Of a stretch of DNA of 64,000 nucleotides, positions 7,567 to 15,791 are shown piece after piece. Numbering within the stretch: position 1 is the first letter of the stretch; every line of letters starts with the position of its first letter. Origin of the DNA: Vaginella massiliensis. Lineage in GTDB: Bacteria > Bacteroidota > Bacteroidia > Flavobacteriales > Weeksellaceae. A program made the translations under genes and the position numbers. Under the pieces are notes generated by a model that searched no databases, was not told where the DNA came from, and worked only from the letters and a program-made list of their open reading frames with translations. The stretch covers positions 385,238 through 449,237 of the forward strand of contig NZ_LT593747.1 in NCBI RefSeq assembly GCF_900089075.1. The letters are read 5' to 3'.

Positions 7567-8970
7567 TTAAAATAACTTTTCATATTCGCCTTGTCTTATC
7601 CATTTGAAAACTTCTTTGTTATTCAAAAACCGCTTAAAAGTCCGTTCAGCCATTCCCATACTTTCAGCAACCTGTACGCCCTCACTTGTTGTAAAAGTGT
7701 CGGGCAACGCTATGTAAAGGGTTTGTTTGTCGGTTGGTAACTTATCTAATGGACTTGCATTTGATACAATAGAATGTACCTTTATAGCTGTTTTTTTGAA
7801 GTAATCAACCAACTTTAAAGCCCCTTGTACGGCTTCCATTCCAATAGCTTGTTTATTGCCCTCATTACAGGCATACCGTACCATTTGAAGTATTAAAGCC
7901 AATCGAACAGCGTACATTTCTATTTTGGCATTTATACCGCTTATAGCTTCATTTTCGTGCTTATTGCTTTGGTCTGTTAGTTCCCTTTGCCATTCAAATA
8001 AAAGTTGTTTTGCTTCGGGTTTAAACCTCAATATTTCGGGCTGTGGGTTGTTGGTTTCGTCCTGAATTATTGAAACGTCCAAAAGGTTTGAAATAATGGT
8101 TTGCCAATTCTCAACTATTTCAGGGTTTAATTCTGTTTCGCTCCAGTATTCTTTTTTCAAATTATCGGGGACAACAAACAGCAACCTATCTAAAAAACCG
8201 TTTTCGGTTCTATTGTCTGCTAATTCATTAAGTACGCCCGGTTGTATTGTTCCGGCAACTGAAATAAAGGGCAACGGTATGTAAGTAGGTTCGCTTGTTT
8301 TTCGGTTTATCCTTATTGGTTTACCGCTCCAAACACTTAACCAAAATTGTTCTTCACTTCCTTTGTTGTATCGGTTGAAATTCTTAAACCAACTTGCTAA
8401 CTCATCTGCATAAACGCCAATACCTCTTTTATTGAATTTATGCACCTCTGTAAGTGCTTCGGGTGTAAAGTCGGTAACTAAATGCTGTTCCCAAATTGGC
8501 TTTACAGGTTCGTTATAACCTTGCTGTTCCCTTTCTTTTTTGGTAAGGGCTGAAATAGTATCATATTCCAGTTTTTCGCTTTGGTATTTCTGAAACTTTA
8601 AATTGTCCCGTTGCTCAATTGGTTTCAATGCAAAACTAATTGGGTGGCTTTTGTTCGTTCCTGCACGTCCAACAATGGAAAGGTATAAAACAGCGTTTTC
8701 CTGCCAACCTTTCATTATTTCAACTCTGTGGGTGTTACCTATGGAAACAGAAACAGCGTACAGTATTGAAGCCCCTATAAAGTCAATAGGAAAATTCAGG
8801 CTTTCATTTGTGGCTGTAATTATTTCCTGTATCGGTTCGGGAAATACCTCAACCGGGAAAGGGTTTTGTTTCGCTTTCTGTTCAGCTTCAACGGTCTTTT
8901 GTAGTTCCTCAACGTGGTTTAAGATAGTAGCCGGGTTGTTGAGGTCATCAAATACGGGGTTTAGTTTCAT
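7567..8970 (-). CDS. DUF3987 helicase-like replication protein
   Basis: A 467-residue protein of the DUF3987 group, ATPase-like proteins common on Bacteroidetes mobile elements and thought to act as replicative helicases. A Walker A-like segment (GRAGTNKSHP) lies near residue 105, an acidic segment that could be Walker B (GIGVYADELASWF) near 190, and an SVAGTIQP strand near 245 that would carry a sensor residue. The C-terminus has a winged-helix-like end (FTTSEGVQVAESMGMAERTF). The stop overlaps nothing downstream; the start overlaps the 105-residue gene by 4 bases (ATGA type). It probably works with the DUF6371 protein on the origin-like cluster directly downstream. Confidence 0.75.
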   Translation of the reverse strand: MKLNPVFDDLNNPATILNHVEELQKTVEAEQKAKQNPFPVEVFPEPIQEIITATNESLNFPIDFIGASILYAVSVSIGNTHRVEIMKGWQENAVLYLSIVGRAGTNKSHPISFALKPIEQRDNLKFQKYQSEKLEYDTISALTKKEREQQGYNEPVKPIWEQHLVTDFTPEALTEVHKFNKRGIGVYADELASWFKNFNRYNKGSEEQFWLSVWSGKPIRINRKTSEPTYIPLPFISVAGTIQPGVLNELADNRTENGFLDRLLFVVPDNLKKEYWSETELNPEIVENWQTIISNLLDVSIIQDETNNPQPEILRFKPEAKQLLFEWQRELTDQSNKHENEAISGINAKIEMYAVRLALILQMVRYACNEGNKQAIGMEAVQGALKLVDYFKKTAIKVHSIVSNASPLDKLPTDKQTLYIALPDTFTTSEGVQVAESMGMAERTFKRFLNNKEVFKWIRQGEYEKLF

Positions 8971-9284
8971 AGCTTAACAGTATTTGAAGGTTCAACAATA
9001 GCCGGGAACAAATCGGGGTTGGTGGTGTAAAACCCTGCACGGTGTTTTGAAATTGGGCAAATGCCTTTCCGTACTATACAAATACGGTTTTCTTTTTCCC
9101 ATTCAGCAACGTAACGGCAAATATTAGCCCTCAAAATGCCTGTTTCAATAGAAACCATTAACATAGTTTTGGGCTGCCTGTAAAGGGCTGCAAATACCCT
9201 TTCCATTTGTGCCTGAAAATGCGTACTTTTGCCTTGTCCTTTATGCGAAAAGACTTTAGGGCTGTTCAGTTGGTTACTTTCCAT
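8967..9284 (-). CDS. Small winged-helix-like element protein
   Basis: A 105-residue protein. The central part (MERVFAALYRQPKTMLMVSI and following, ending with YVAEWEKENRI) has the helix pattern of a small winged-helix DNA-binding domain, with the final strand pair at KGICPISKHRAGFYTTNPDL. It overlaps the HTH gene upstream by 11 bases and the DUF3987 gene downstream by 4, so all three are translated in series. It is likely a regulatory or replication accessory protein. The fold call is by eye. Confidence 0.6.
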   Translation of the reverse strand: MESNQLNSPKVFSHKGQGKSTHFQAQMERVFAALYRQPKTMLMVSIETGILRANICRYVAEWEKENRICIVRKGICPISKHRAGFYTTNPDLFPAIVEPSNTVKL

Positions 9285-9633
9285 TGTTCAGCCCTTTTTT
9301 AGTGTTCAATAAATACGCTTTGGCTTCCTGCTCAATTTCAGCGTTTGACTTTTTACGCCCCTCTTTAAGATAGTCCAGTAATTCAGTACGGGAAAAGTAC
9401 AGGCGTTTGCTTCGCTTCATTACAGGCAATTCGCCTTTACTTACCTTGCTGTAAATGGTGGGTACTGTAAGGTTTAGAAATTGTGCAGCTTCCTGAACGG
9501 TTAAGAGTTGTTCAGGTTGTTCGGTGGTGGGTTGTTCCTGTTTTTCAATTAACAGGCGTTTGAGTTCGCTAACTTCTTTTGTTAGCATTGTTACCGCTTC
9601 GGGTAACTTGTCAAATGTTAAATTTTCAGTCAT
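9274..9633 (-). CDS. Excisionase-type helix-turn-helix protein
   Basis: A 119-residue protein with an N-terminal coiled-coil-like helix (about 8-35) and an HTH_17 or MerR-like excisionase domain (LLTVQEAAQFLNLTVPTIYS at 43-62, then KGELPVMKRSKRLYFSRTEL). Proteins of this type act as recombination directionality factors or as regulators of integrase and replication genes. It heads the coupled set HTH, small winged-helix, DUF3987. About 78 bases separate it from the 291-residue gene, enough for a promoter. Confidence 0.85.
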   Translation of the reverse strand: MTENLTFDKLPEAVTMLTKEVSELKRLLIEKQEQPTTEQPEQLLTVQEAAQFLNLTVPTIYSKVSKGELPVMKRSKRLYFSRTELLDYLKEGRKKSNAEIEQEAKAYLLNTKKGLNNGK

Positions 9634-9711
9634 ATCGAAAGTATTTTTGTTTGTAATACTTTGCGAAATTCTGAAACGGGAATACGGTTAATTTACGGTA
9701 AAAATGCGTGT

Positions 9712-10587
9712 TTACGGATATTGATATTTATTAGCTATTTGCATAAGTTTCTTTACCTCATCATTGTTTCTAACAGCTTCAAAGTTTCTTTTTTTGTCCT
9801 CTGAATATGGGTTAAAAGCACTTCGGTAAAAATCAAATAAGGTTTCAGGGTATGGGCTGCTTTTATGCAATTCTTTAAACAAATACCTAAAGGCTAACTG
9901 AACAAATGTTTTATTGGTGTTTACTACTTTAATAGGTTCTGAAATTTCAGGTACTTTAAAGTCATTTTCAAAATACCAAATTGTCCATTCAATCAGCTTT
10001 TCAAAATCTGTATCGTTCAATATCTGTTTATGTTTTCGGGGGCAATTCCCATTAAAAAACCCAAAGTGCTTTTTAATCTTTTCCGAAAGTTCTGTTTCCT
10101 TTGGTTCAGGTTTTGGCTTTGTACTTTGTTGAGGTGGTAAGGCTTGTATTTCATTAACTAAATCAGAGTAAATTTGCTCTCTTTTCCGTTGTAAGAACTT
10201 TTGGAAATTGATTAACTCGATATTTATTTCCTTTTCCGAAATATTACTATCAATACTTTTCAAGGTTCGTATTAATTTATCGGTAACAGGCTGAAACATT
10301 GTAACGGTATCAAAAAACCAATACTGTTTTTTATAGTTTTCAATAATCTTTAAAGCATTTTCAGTATTGATATTTTCTTTGCTCATTAAACATTTCAATT
10401 CGATGATTTTATTTTCAGGAATAAACGGGTATTCAATTTGAAAATCATTTATCAGTTTTAAAAAAATATCGGGCTTTAACATTAAACTGTAAAGTCCCTT
10501 TTCATGTTCTACAACTGGTTCAGGTTCTATTGTTAAACAGTATTGCAACTGAATAAAAAATAATTCTGCTTTCTTTATAAAATCCAT
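9712..10587 (-). CDS. Hypothetical protein of the integrated element
   Basis: A 291-residue cytoplasmic protein of unknown family. The N-terminal 150 residues are helical. After a Pro/Lys-rich linker (PPQQSTKPKPEPKETE) the C-terminal half (about 165-291) forms a second helical domain including HFGFFNGNCPRKHKQILNDT. No catalytic motif is evident. It starts 21 bases after the stop of the integrase gene and may share its transcript, so a role in recombination control or establishment is possible but not shown. Confidence 0.65.
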   Translation of the reverse strand: MDFIKKAELFFIQLQYCLTIEPEPVVEHEKGLYSLMLKPDIFLKLINDFQIEYPFIPENKIIELKCLMSKENINTENALKIIENYKKQYWFFDTVTMFQPVTDKLIRTLKSIDSNISEKEINIELINFQKFLQRKREQIYSDLVNEIQALPPQQSTKPKPEPKETELSEKIKKHFGFFNGNCPRKHKQILNDTDFEKLIEWTIWYFENDFKVPEISEPIKVVNTNKTFVQLAFRYLFKELHKSSPYPETLFDFYRSAFNPYSEDKKRNFEAVRNNDEVKKLMQIANKYQYP

Positions 10588-10608
10588 TGTCTTTTATGCT
10601 TTAAATGG

Positions 10609-11766
10609 TTACATATCTAATTTAATTTTGTCGGCTGCTTTACGTTTGGTGTCGTCCACAATCTTAGCGTATATCTGCGTGGTTTTTAGGTCTTTATGTC
10701 CTAACATTTTTGAAACGGTGTAAATGTCCGTTCCGTTAAACAGTTGCAAGGTTGCGAACGTGTGGCGAAAACAATGAAAGGTTATATTCTTTGTTATTCC
10801 TGCTGCTCCAATCCATTGAAACAGGTGTTTGTTATGGTAGGCTGAATATTTAAGCCCCTCAAATACGGGTTTATCCTGTGGCATATCCTTTGGGTTTTCT
10901 GTACCCTCTGTAAAGCTGTACGCTTGTTCTGAAATGGGCAATACCTCAACGCCTTTGGTTTTCTTTTGGTTAAAGTTCAGGAAATACCCTTGCCCGTTTA
11001 TGTATTCCAGTTCGCCCCAAGTCATTTTTTGAATATCTGAAAACCTCAACCCGGTAAGGGCTGAAAACAGGGCTGCACGTTTCAATAAAACATCATTGCA
11101 CGGTGTTTTTACAAGTTTATTCAGTTCCTCAATGGTTAAGTATTCCCGTCTTGTTTCGGCTGCCTTAATTGGGCTTATTTTGGCGTTCAGGTCGGTTTGT
11201 AGTATGCCGTCTTTATAGGCTTGTTTCAATGTAGCTTTTACCTTATTGAAATACGAAACGGCTGAATTTTGTGAAAGGGTTGTTTTATCACTCTTTTTAC
11301 TTTTGGTAGTTAGTAGGTATTCTTTGAAGTCCTCTAAAAACTTTTCGTTGAGGTCGGCAAACTTCAATTTACCGTTGGTAAATGCTTCAATGTAATTGAG
11401 TGTTGAAACCCAGTTATCGTGGTTACTTGCTTTACGTTTGTTGGCTAACTTTCTGAAATACTCAATAAAACATTGTTCGCCCAATTCCTTTTTGCGTAAC
11501 TGCACTTTTTCGTATTCGCTGTAAATTTCAGGCTTGTTTAAGAAGTTTTCACGCTTTTGGCGTATGCTTTCGCCTATTTTCAAGGTTTCAGTATTGTGCT
11601 GTTTGTCAATCGGTGTTTTAGGTTTCTCAAAAATGTAAAGCCCTAAAAACTCCCTGCGTGTGGGCTTGCCTGTTTCGGGGTGTGGTATCGGTGGGTAAAA
11701 GTCAAGGTACAGGCTTTTACGCCCCTTGCTTATTTTCTTTTGTCTTAAACTTACTTTTGTTGCCAT
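10609..11766 (-). CDS. Tyrosine recombinase (integrase) of the element
   Basis: A 385-residue phage-type integrase. The N-terminus has the basic arm-binding domain usual in Bacteroidetes elements (about 1-90), then a SAM-like core-binding domain (about 95-190) and the catalytic domain. Catalytic residues are present: Arg in TGLRFSDIQ (about 242), the HxxR box in HCFRHTFATL (about 331), His in MLGHKDLKTT (about 354) and the nucleophilic Tyr in TQIYAKIVD (about 363). It lies about 0.9 kb from the mnmE-side end of the element and is the obvious enzyme for insertion at the mnmE 3' end. The ATG at 11766 sits beside a GCATAAAAGACA leader also found before the next gene. Confidence 0.92.
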   Translation of the reverse strand: MATKVSLRQKKISKGRKSLYLDFYPPIPHPETGKPTRREFLGLYIFEKPKTPIDKQHNTETLKIGESIRQKRENFLNKPEIYSEYEKVQLRKKELGEQCFIEYFRKLANKRKASNHDNWVSTLNYIEAFTNGKLKFADLNEKFLEDFKEYLLTTKSKKSDKTTLSQNSAVSYFNKVKATLKQAYKDGILQTDLNAKISPIKAAETRREYLTIEELNKLVKTPCNDVLLKRAALFSALTGLRFSDIQKMTWGELEYINGQGYFLNFNQKKTKGVEVLPISEQAYSFTEGTENPKDMPQDKPVFEGLKYSAYHNKHLFQWIGAAGITKNITFHCFRHTFATLQLFNGTDIYTVSKMLGHKDLKTTQIYAKIVDDTKRKAADKIKLDM

Positions 11767-11824
11767 TGTCTTTTATGCTTTGTGAAAATAGTGAAAAACG
11801 TGAATGTTTAAAAACAATCTTTTT

Positions 11825-12385
11825 TTATGGGCTAAATAAATTATCTATGTCCGTTTTGGAATAGTAGGTAATCCCGTTTAGTTTCAGTCTTTGAATATTG
11901 TGTTTATTGCCATAATTGTAAATCGTGTTTCGGGAAACCTTGTATTTTTCAATAATTTCACCCATTTGATAACATTGTTCGGGGGTTAATACTTTCGGGG
12001 CTTTTTTTTTAGTTTGTTCAAAAAGTTGTTCTATGTCTTTACGTCTTATTCGGGTTAATTTTTTATTGAGGTTCAAGGCGTGTATTTCGTTCGTTTCAAT
12101 CATTCTGTAAATAGTTTGTTTACTGCACCCAAACAATTTCGCAACCTCTGCAACGGTTAAAAACTCTTTTTCTTTAATGGTGGCAAGGTCAAAGGCTTTT
12201 ATCTTTGGTTTTAGTTTCTGTTTAGTTTCCTGTTCTACTTCTTTTTTTAGCTCCTGCCTTTTTCTCAACTTATAATTTCGTGAAGCGCATTTGTGCGAAC
12301 AAAAACGAGTGGTTCGCTTTTGTGCTTCAAACATTTCAGCACAATGTTCGCATTGCTTCAATATTGTAAAATTTGCCTTACTCAT
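11825..12385 (-). CDS. Zinc-finger and double helix-turn-helix protein
   Basis: A 186-residue protein with three recognisable parts. The N-terminus has a treble-clef-like finger (CEHCAEMFEA at 12-21, then FCSHKCASR). Two HTH_17 or excisionase-type domains follow: FLTVAEVAKLFGCSKQTIYR at about 76-95, and CYQMGEIIEKYKVSRNTIYN at about 139-158 with YYSKTDID after it. It is encoded directly upstream of the integrase in the same orientation and next to the attachment site, so it is a candidate excision or integration control factor of the element. Confidence 0.8.
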   Translation of the reverse strand: MSKANFTILKQCEHCAEMFEAQKRTTRFCSHKCASRNYKLRKRQELKKEVEQETKQKLKPKIKAFDLATIKEKEFLTVAEVAKLFGCSKQTIYRMIETNEIHALNLNKKLTRIRRKDIEQLFEQTKKKAPKVLTPEQCYQMGEIIEKYKVSRNTIYNYGNKHNIQRLKLNGITYYSKTDIDNLFSP

Positions 12386-12461
12386 TTCACCCTTTATTTT
12401 GTACGTTTTTGTATTAAAGTGTTTAAAAGTATATTAAAGTGTTCCACTATTTCGCCTAAAC

Positions 12462-12520
12462 GAGGTACAAAAAAAGCCATTTTACTGACTTTTACCCGAT
12501 GAGGTACAACAAAGGTACAA
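12462..12520 (+). repeat. Putative recombinase arm sites, right end
   Basis: Three AGGTACAA copies in the same orientation lie at 12463-12470, 12502-12509 and 12513-12520. The segment at 12501-12519 matches the left-end site at 4961-4979 at 17 of 19 bases. They lie upstream of the HTH gene, 125 to 183 bases inside the right repeat. Confidence 0.55.
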
Positions 12521-12576
12521 ATTTATACCTAATAAACGCATAAAATCACAAAATAAATAATAACTTAGCATCAAAT

Positions 12577-12600
12577 AAAAAGCCCTATTTAAAAGGCTTA
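12577..12600 (-). terminator. Hairpin downstream of mnmE
   Basis: On the minus strand AAGCCTTTTAAATAGGGCTTTTT forms a short AAGCC/GGCTT stem followed by a T run, about 45 bases after the mnmE stop. It is weak but correctly placed, and lies inside the integrated element. Confidence 0.45.
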
Positions 12601-12644
12601 TCAGTGGTTTTTAGTATGTTTTATAAATGTTTGTTTTGTAGCGA

Positions 12645-12662
12645 TTACTTCCCGATACAGAA
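12645..12662 (-). repeat. Right attachment repeat, 3' end of mnmE
   Basis: These are the last six codons of mnmE, FCIGK-stop, read as TTCTGTATCGGGAAGTAA on the minus strand. They are repeated at 15 of 18 positions at 4907-4924. If the element integrated as SGI1 does, this end of mnmE was supplied or rebuilt by the recombination. Confidence 0.75.
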
Positions 12663-14036
12663 TTTTCCGAAAATTGTTCCCAAAATATCTTGGTCAACAT
12701 CGATTTCGCCAGTGATGGTACCCAAATATTCCAGGGCTTCGCGTATGTCCATCGCCAACAAATCGCCTGGTAAACCTTGTTGCATGCCTTGTCTTATTTT
12801 CTGAATCTGTGCCAATGTTTTTTGCAAAACGTCTAAATGGCGAGAGTTCGAAACAATGGTTTCGTTGGCGTTGTTGAGGAGTTGAACCTGAGCAAACAAC
12901 TGCTCTTTGAGCAAGTCGATGTTGTGTTTTTCTTTGGCAGAAATCTCTAAATGGATCACATCTTTGAACTCGTCTTTTATTGCCTGCGGAATTACTTCTC
13001 TTGTGTTGTCAACATCGATTTTATTGGCGATATTGAAGACGATTTTCCCTTTGGAAACAAGCGCTTCCAGTTGGTTGGCAATTTGGTTATCTGCCATGAT
13101 GTTGGAATCGTACAGGTACAAAACAATGCTGGCTTTGTCTATTTTTTCAAAGGTTTTTTCGATTCCGATTTGTTCTATTTTGTCGCCTGCTTCTCTAATT
13201 CCAGCGGTATCGATGAATCGGAAACCAATTCCGTTGATATACAAGGTTTCTTCTATGGTGTCGCGGGTGGTGCCTTCGACATCCGATACGATGGCTCTTT
13301 CTTCGTTGAGCAACGCATTGAGCAGAGTAGATTTCCCTGCATTAGGAGCTCCCACAATGGCAACTGGAACGCCGTTTTTTATCACATTTCCATAAGCAAA
13401 CGAGTCGGCCAATTTTTTCAAGATATTTTGTAAATCGTTCAACAATTCGTTGAATTGGTCACGGTTGGCAAACTCGACATCCTCTTCAGAAAAATCCAAC
13501 TCCAATTCTATGAGTGCAGCAAAATTTACCATCTGTTCGCGCAACTCTTTGATCTGAGTCGAGAATCCGCCACGCATTTGTTTCATGGCGATTTCGTGCG
13601 ACGCTTTCGAGTCAGAGGCGATGAGGTCGGCTACGGCTTCGGCTTGTGTGAGGTCCATTTTACCGTTCCAAAAAGCCCTGAACGTATATTCGCCCGGATT
13701 GGCATTTCGTATTCCATTCTTATTCAAAACCTCTAAAACTTTTTGCTGAATATAGACCGAACCATGCGTAGAAATCTCGACTACATCTTCGCCAGTGTAG
13801 GAGTGAGGTCCTTTGAAAACGGTGAACAAAGCCTCGTCTATATAGGTATCGGCATCCAAGACATAGCCCAAATGTACCGTGTGCGAATCGACTTCGGTCA
13901 GTTGTTTCGATCCAAATTTTGACCGAAAAAGGGCGTTTACTTTTTCGATGGCTTGGGGTCCAGAAATACGTATTACGGCTATTGCGCCCATTCCGTTGGC
14001 GGTGGCTAAAGCGCAGATGGTATCATTAGAAATCAT
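12645..14036 (-). CDS. mnmE: tRNA modification GTPase MnmE
   Basis: MnmE, with MnmG, makes the carboxymethylaminomethyl group on wobble uridine 34 of several tRNAs. The N-terminal formyl-tetrahydrofolate-binding domain starts at TICALATANGMGAIAVIRIS. The GTPase domain has GAPNAGKS (G1), DTAGIRE (G3) and NKID (G4), and the C-terminal helical domain ends with the conserved FCIGK, including the catalytic Cys. The length (463 residues) is normal. I chose the ATG at 14036 (MISNDTI) because a promoter -7 element lies at 14061-14068, which would leave a longer TTG-started version untranscribed. The 3' end of the gene is the integration site of the adjacent element but the protein is intact. Confidence 0.97.
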   Translation of the reverse strand: MISNDTICALATANGMGAIAVIRISGPQAIEKVNALFRSKFGSKQLTEVDSHTVHLGYVLDADTYIDEALFTVFKGPHSYTGEDVVEISTHGSVYIQQKVLEVLNKNGIRNANPGEYTFRAFWNGKMDLTQAEAVADLIASDSKASHEIAMKQMRGGFSTQIKELREQMVNFAALIELELDFSEEDVEFANRDQFNELLNDLQNILKKLADSFAYGNVIKNGVPVAIVGAPNAGKSTLLNALLNEERAIVSDVEGTTRDTIEETLYINGIGFRFIDTAGIREAGDKIEQIGIEKTFEKIDKASIVLYLYDSNIMADNQIANQLEALVSKGKIVFNIANKIDVDNTREVIPQAIKDEFKDVIHLEISAKEKHNIDLLKEQLFAQVQLLNNANETIVSNSRHLDVLQKTLAQIQKIRQGMQQGLPGDLLAMDIREALEYLGTITGEIDVDQDILGTIFGKFCIGK

Positions 14037-14060
14037 ATCGAAAGTTTGGAGTTTGTATGA

Positions 14061-14093
14061 CAAATTTACACATTTTTTGCCGTGCGAGCCAAA
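14061..14093 (-). promoter_or_regulatory. mnmE promoter
   Basis: TAAATTTG at 14061-14068 fits the Bacteroidetes -7 consensus TAnnTTTG, with TTTG at 14090-14093 as the -33 element and a 21-base spacer. The predicted start of transcription lies about 20 bases before the mnmE ATG. Confidence 0.65.
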
Positions 14094-14261
14094 GGAAAAC
14101 GACTAGCACGAATTAAGGTATGATGAAGAATATTTTTTTTAAAAATTTAGAAATAGCTGTGATGTTTTTTTTAAAAAAAATTAGGAATGTTGAAAGAGAG
14201 GAGTGGTATAAAGGAGAAACTCAGCATCAAACTTTTCAGAGTTTCTTTGATTGAATACATT

Positions 14262-14290
14262 AAAAAAATCCCCGAAAACTCAGGGATTAA
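14262..14290 (-). terminator. Terminator of ndh
   Basis: On the minus strand AATCCC pairs with GGGATT around a TGAGTTTTCG loop, followed by TTTTTTTAA. It is about 25 bases beyond the ndh stop. Confidence 0.7.
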
Positions 14291-14315
14291 TTATTGGAAG
14301 TTTTGGTTTCTGTTT

Positions 14316-15656
14316 TTAGTTTACCTTTTCGATTTCGCCCGTTTCTTTATTTTTGGTAAACTTGCGGTATAGCTTAATGTTCATTTTGTAATCTTTTTTC
14401 GTTGGACGATAAATGATACGAAGCGTAGTGTCGTTGGTAAAATAAGATTGCGCCCAATTGAAAAAGATAAAGAATTTGTTTTTCACGCTCAGAATCAGCA
14501 TCAGGTGTAAAAACATCCAAACAAACCATGCCAATCGACCTTGGAACGAAAATTTTGGCAAATCGACCACGGCTCTATTTTTCCCAACCGTTGCCATCGA
14601 TCCTGGATCTTTATACTCGAAAGGCGTCATTTGTTCGGGCTGAATACCTTTGGCGTATTTTTTAAAATTATCGGCAAGATTCAAAGCTTGATTAATCGCT
14701 ACGTTTGCCAATTGCGGATGACCATTCGGGTAATTGGGCGTTTCCATGTAGGCAATGTCACCAATTGCAAACACATTTTCGAGTCCTATTACACGATTCA
14801 GCCGATCGACTGGAATGCGATTGCCGCGTTGCAATTGTTCTTTCTCGAGCACGCCTGTGGGTACATTTCCTGTAACGCCGGCAGCCCAAATGAGGTTACG
14901 CGTTCTGATTTTGCGTCCGTCCAACAACTCTATGGTATGCCCATCGAAGTGAGTTACCCGAGCATTGGTCCAGACATTTACGCCCATTTCTTCTAAAAAT
15001 TGTTTAGATTTCACCTGAGACTCTTTCGACATTGGCCCCAGTAATTCATTCCCGCCTTCGATCAAATACACATTTACTCTAGAGAAATCCATATCGGGGA
15101 AATCTTTGGGCAAAACATGCGTTTTGAGTTCGATAATCGAACCAGCGAGTTCTACACCAGTTGGACCGCCACCCACGACTACGATATTCAGAATTTCTTC
15201 TAATTCATCTGGCGTAGAAGAGTAGGCACTCTCGAAATTGGTCAATAATCTATTCTGAATGGTGATGGCTTCGTAGGTAGATTTCATCGGGAAAGCATTT
15301 TCCTCGATCTGTTCGTTGCCAAAGAAATTGGTAGTACAACCGGTGGCAATTACCAAATAGTCGTATTCGAATTGTCCAATGGTGGTTTCGACGATGTTTT
15401 GATCTTTCAAGATGTTGAGCACTTTTGCCAAACGCACCGATACATTTTTACTTTTCTGAAAAATTTTTCGCAGTGGAAAAGAAATACTAGAGGGTTCTAT
15501 CCTGGCAGTTGCCACTTGATAAAACAAGGGTTGAAATTGGTGAAAATTATACCGATCGATGATCGTAACCGAGTAATTTGGGTGATTGTTGAGTTTTCGT
15601 GCCAAGCGTACTCCCGCAAATCCAGCCCCAATGATTACAATTTTTTTTCTTTCCAT
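14316..15656 (-). CDS. ndh: Type II NADH:quinone oxidoreductase
   Basis: A 446-residue NDH-2: a non-proton-pumping membrane-associated FAD enzyme that passes electrons from NADH to quinone. The FAD-binding Rossmann motif GAGFAGVRLARKL is at the N-terminus, the NADH-binding motif VVVGGGPTGVELAG near 163, and the second FAD motif NVFAIGDIAYME near 310. The quinone-site signature AVNQAL-like (VAINQALNLADN) is near 340, and a hydrophobic C-terminal segment (FVWMFLHLMLILSV) attaches the protein to the membrane. I start at ATG 15656 (MERKKIVI); three codons upstream there is only a TTG. It is transcribed divergently from the old yellow enzyme gene. Confidence 0.93.
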   Translation of the reverse strand: MERKKIVIIGAGFAGVRLARKLNNHPNYSVTIIDRYNFHQFQPLFYQVATARIEPSSISFPLRKIFQKSKNVSVRLAKVLNILKDQNIVETTIGQFEYDYLVIATGCTTNFFGNEQIEENAFPMKSTYEAITIQNRLLTNFESAYSSTPDELEEILNIVVVGGGPTGVELAGSIIELKTHVLPKDFPDMDFSRVNVYLIEGGNELLGPMSKESQVKSKQFLEEMGVNVWTNARVTHFDGHTIELLDGRKIRTRNLIWAAGVTGNVPTGVLEKEQLQRGNRIPVDRLNRVIGLENVFAIGDIAYMETPNYPNGHPQLANVAINQALNLADNFKKYAKGIQPEQMTPFEYKDPGSMATVGKNRAVVDLPKFSFQGRLAWFVWMFLHLMLILSVKNKFFIFFNWAQSYFTNDTTLRIIYRPTKKDYKMNIKLYRKFTKNKETGEIEKVN

Positions 15657-15762
15657 TACACTCAAAAATTTAGTTGTAAAATTAGAAATTTTCTATGGGC
15701 TTAAAAAATTTGATGGCGATGATTATTAAATATGAAATGATGCAGAGTTTTTAGAATATGTC

Positions 15763-15770
15763 TAATTTTG
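15763..15770 (+). promoter_or_regulatory. Promoter -7 element of the oxidoreductase operon
   Basis: TAATTTTG fits TAnnTTTG and lies 13 to 22 bases before the two candidate ATG starts. No clear TTG is found at the expected -33 position. Confidence 0.45.
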
Positions 15771-15791
15771 TGTTCTAATTCTATGCAAGAC

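Larger units (their letters stand above)
4907..12662. mobile_element. Integrated element in the 3' end of mnmE
   Basis: An element of about 7.75 kb is bounded by 18-bp imperfect direct repeats at 4907-4924 and 12645-12662, both being the last codons of mnmE. It carries a tyrosine recombinase near its mnmE-side end, excisionase-type HTH proteins, a DUF3987 helicase-like protein, a DUF6371 zinc-finger protein and small unknowns, all on the minus strand. No relaxase, coupling protein or virion gene is visible, so it is best described as a small integrative or satellite-like element of unknown transfer route. Just inside both ends are AGGTACAA repeats suited to be recombinase arm sites. Confidence 0.8.

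Noticed and set aside
7356-7583. 75-codon minus-strand frame after the DUF3987 gene
   Set aside because: Its sequence is produced by the repeated octamers (CATYAK twice), and its start lies inside the preceding gene. It looks like the by-product of the repeat cluster rather than a gene.
4961-12520. AGGTACAA repeats as the attachment core itself
   Set aside because: The mnmE-end repeats further out explain the boundaries better; AGGTACAA copies lie inside and are more likely protein-binding sites.
12907-13433. Long plus-strand frames opposite mnmE
   Set aside because: They are antisense shadows of a complete and well recognised gene.
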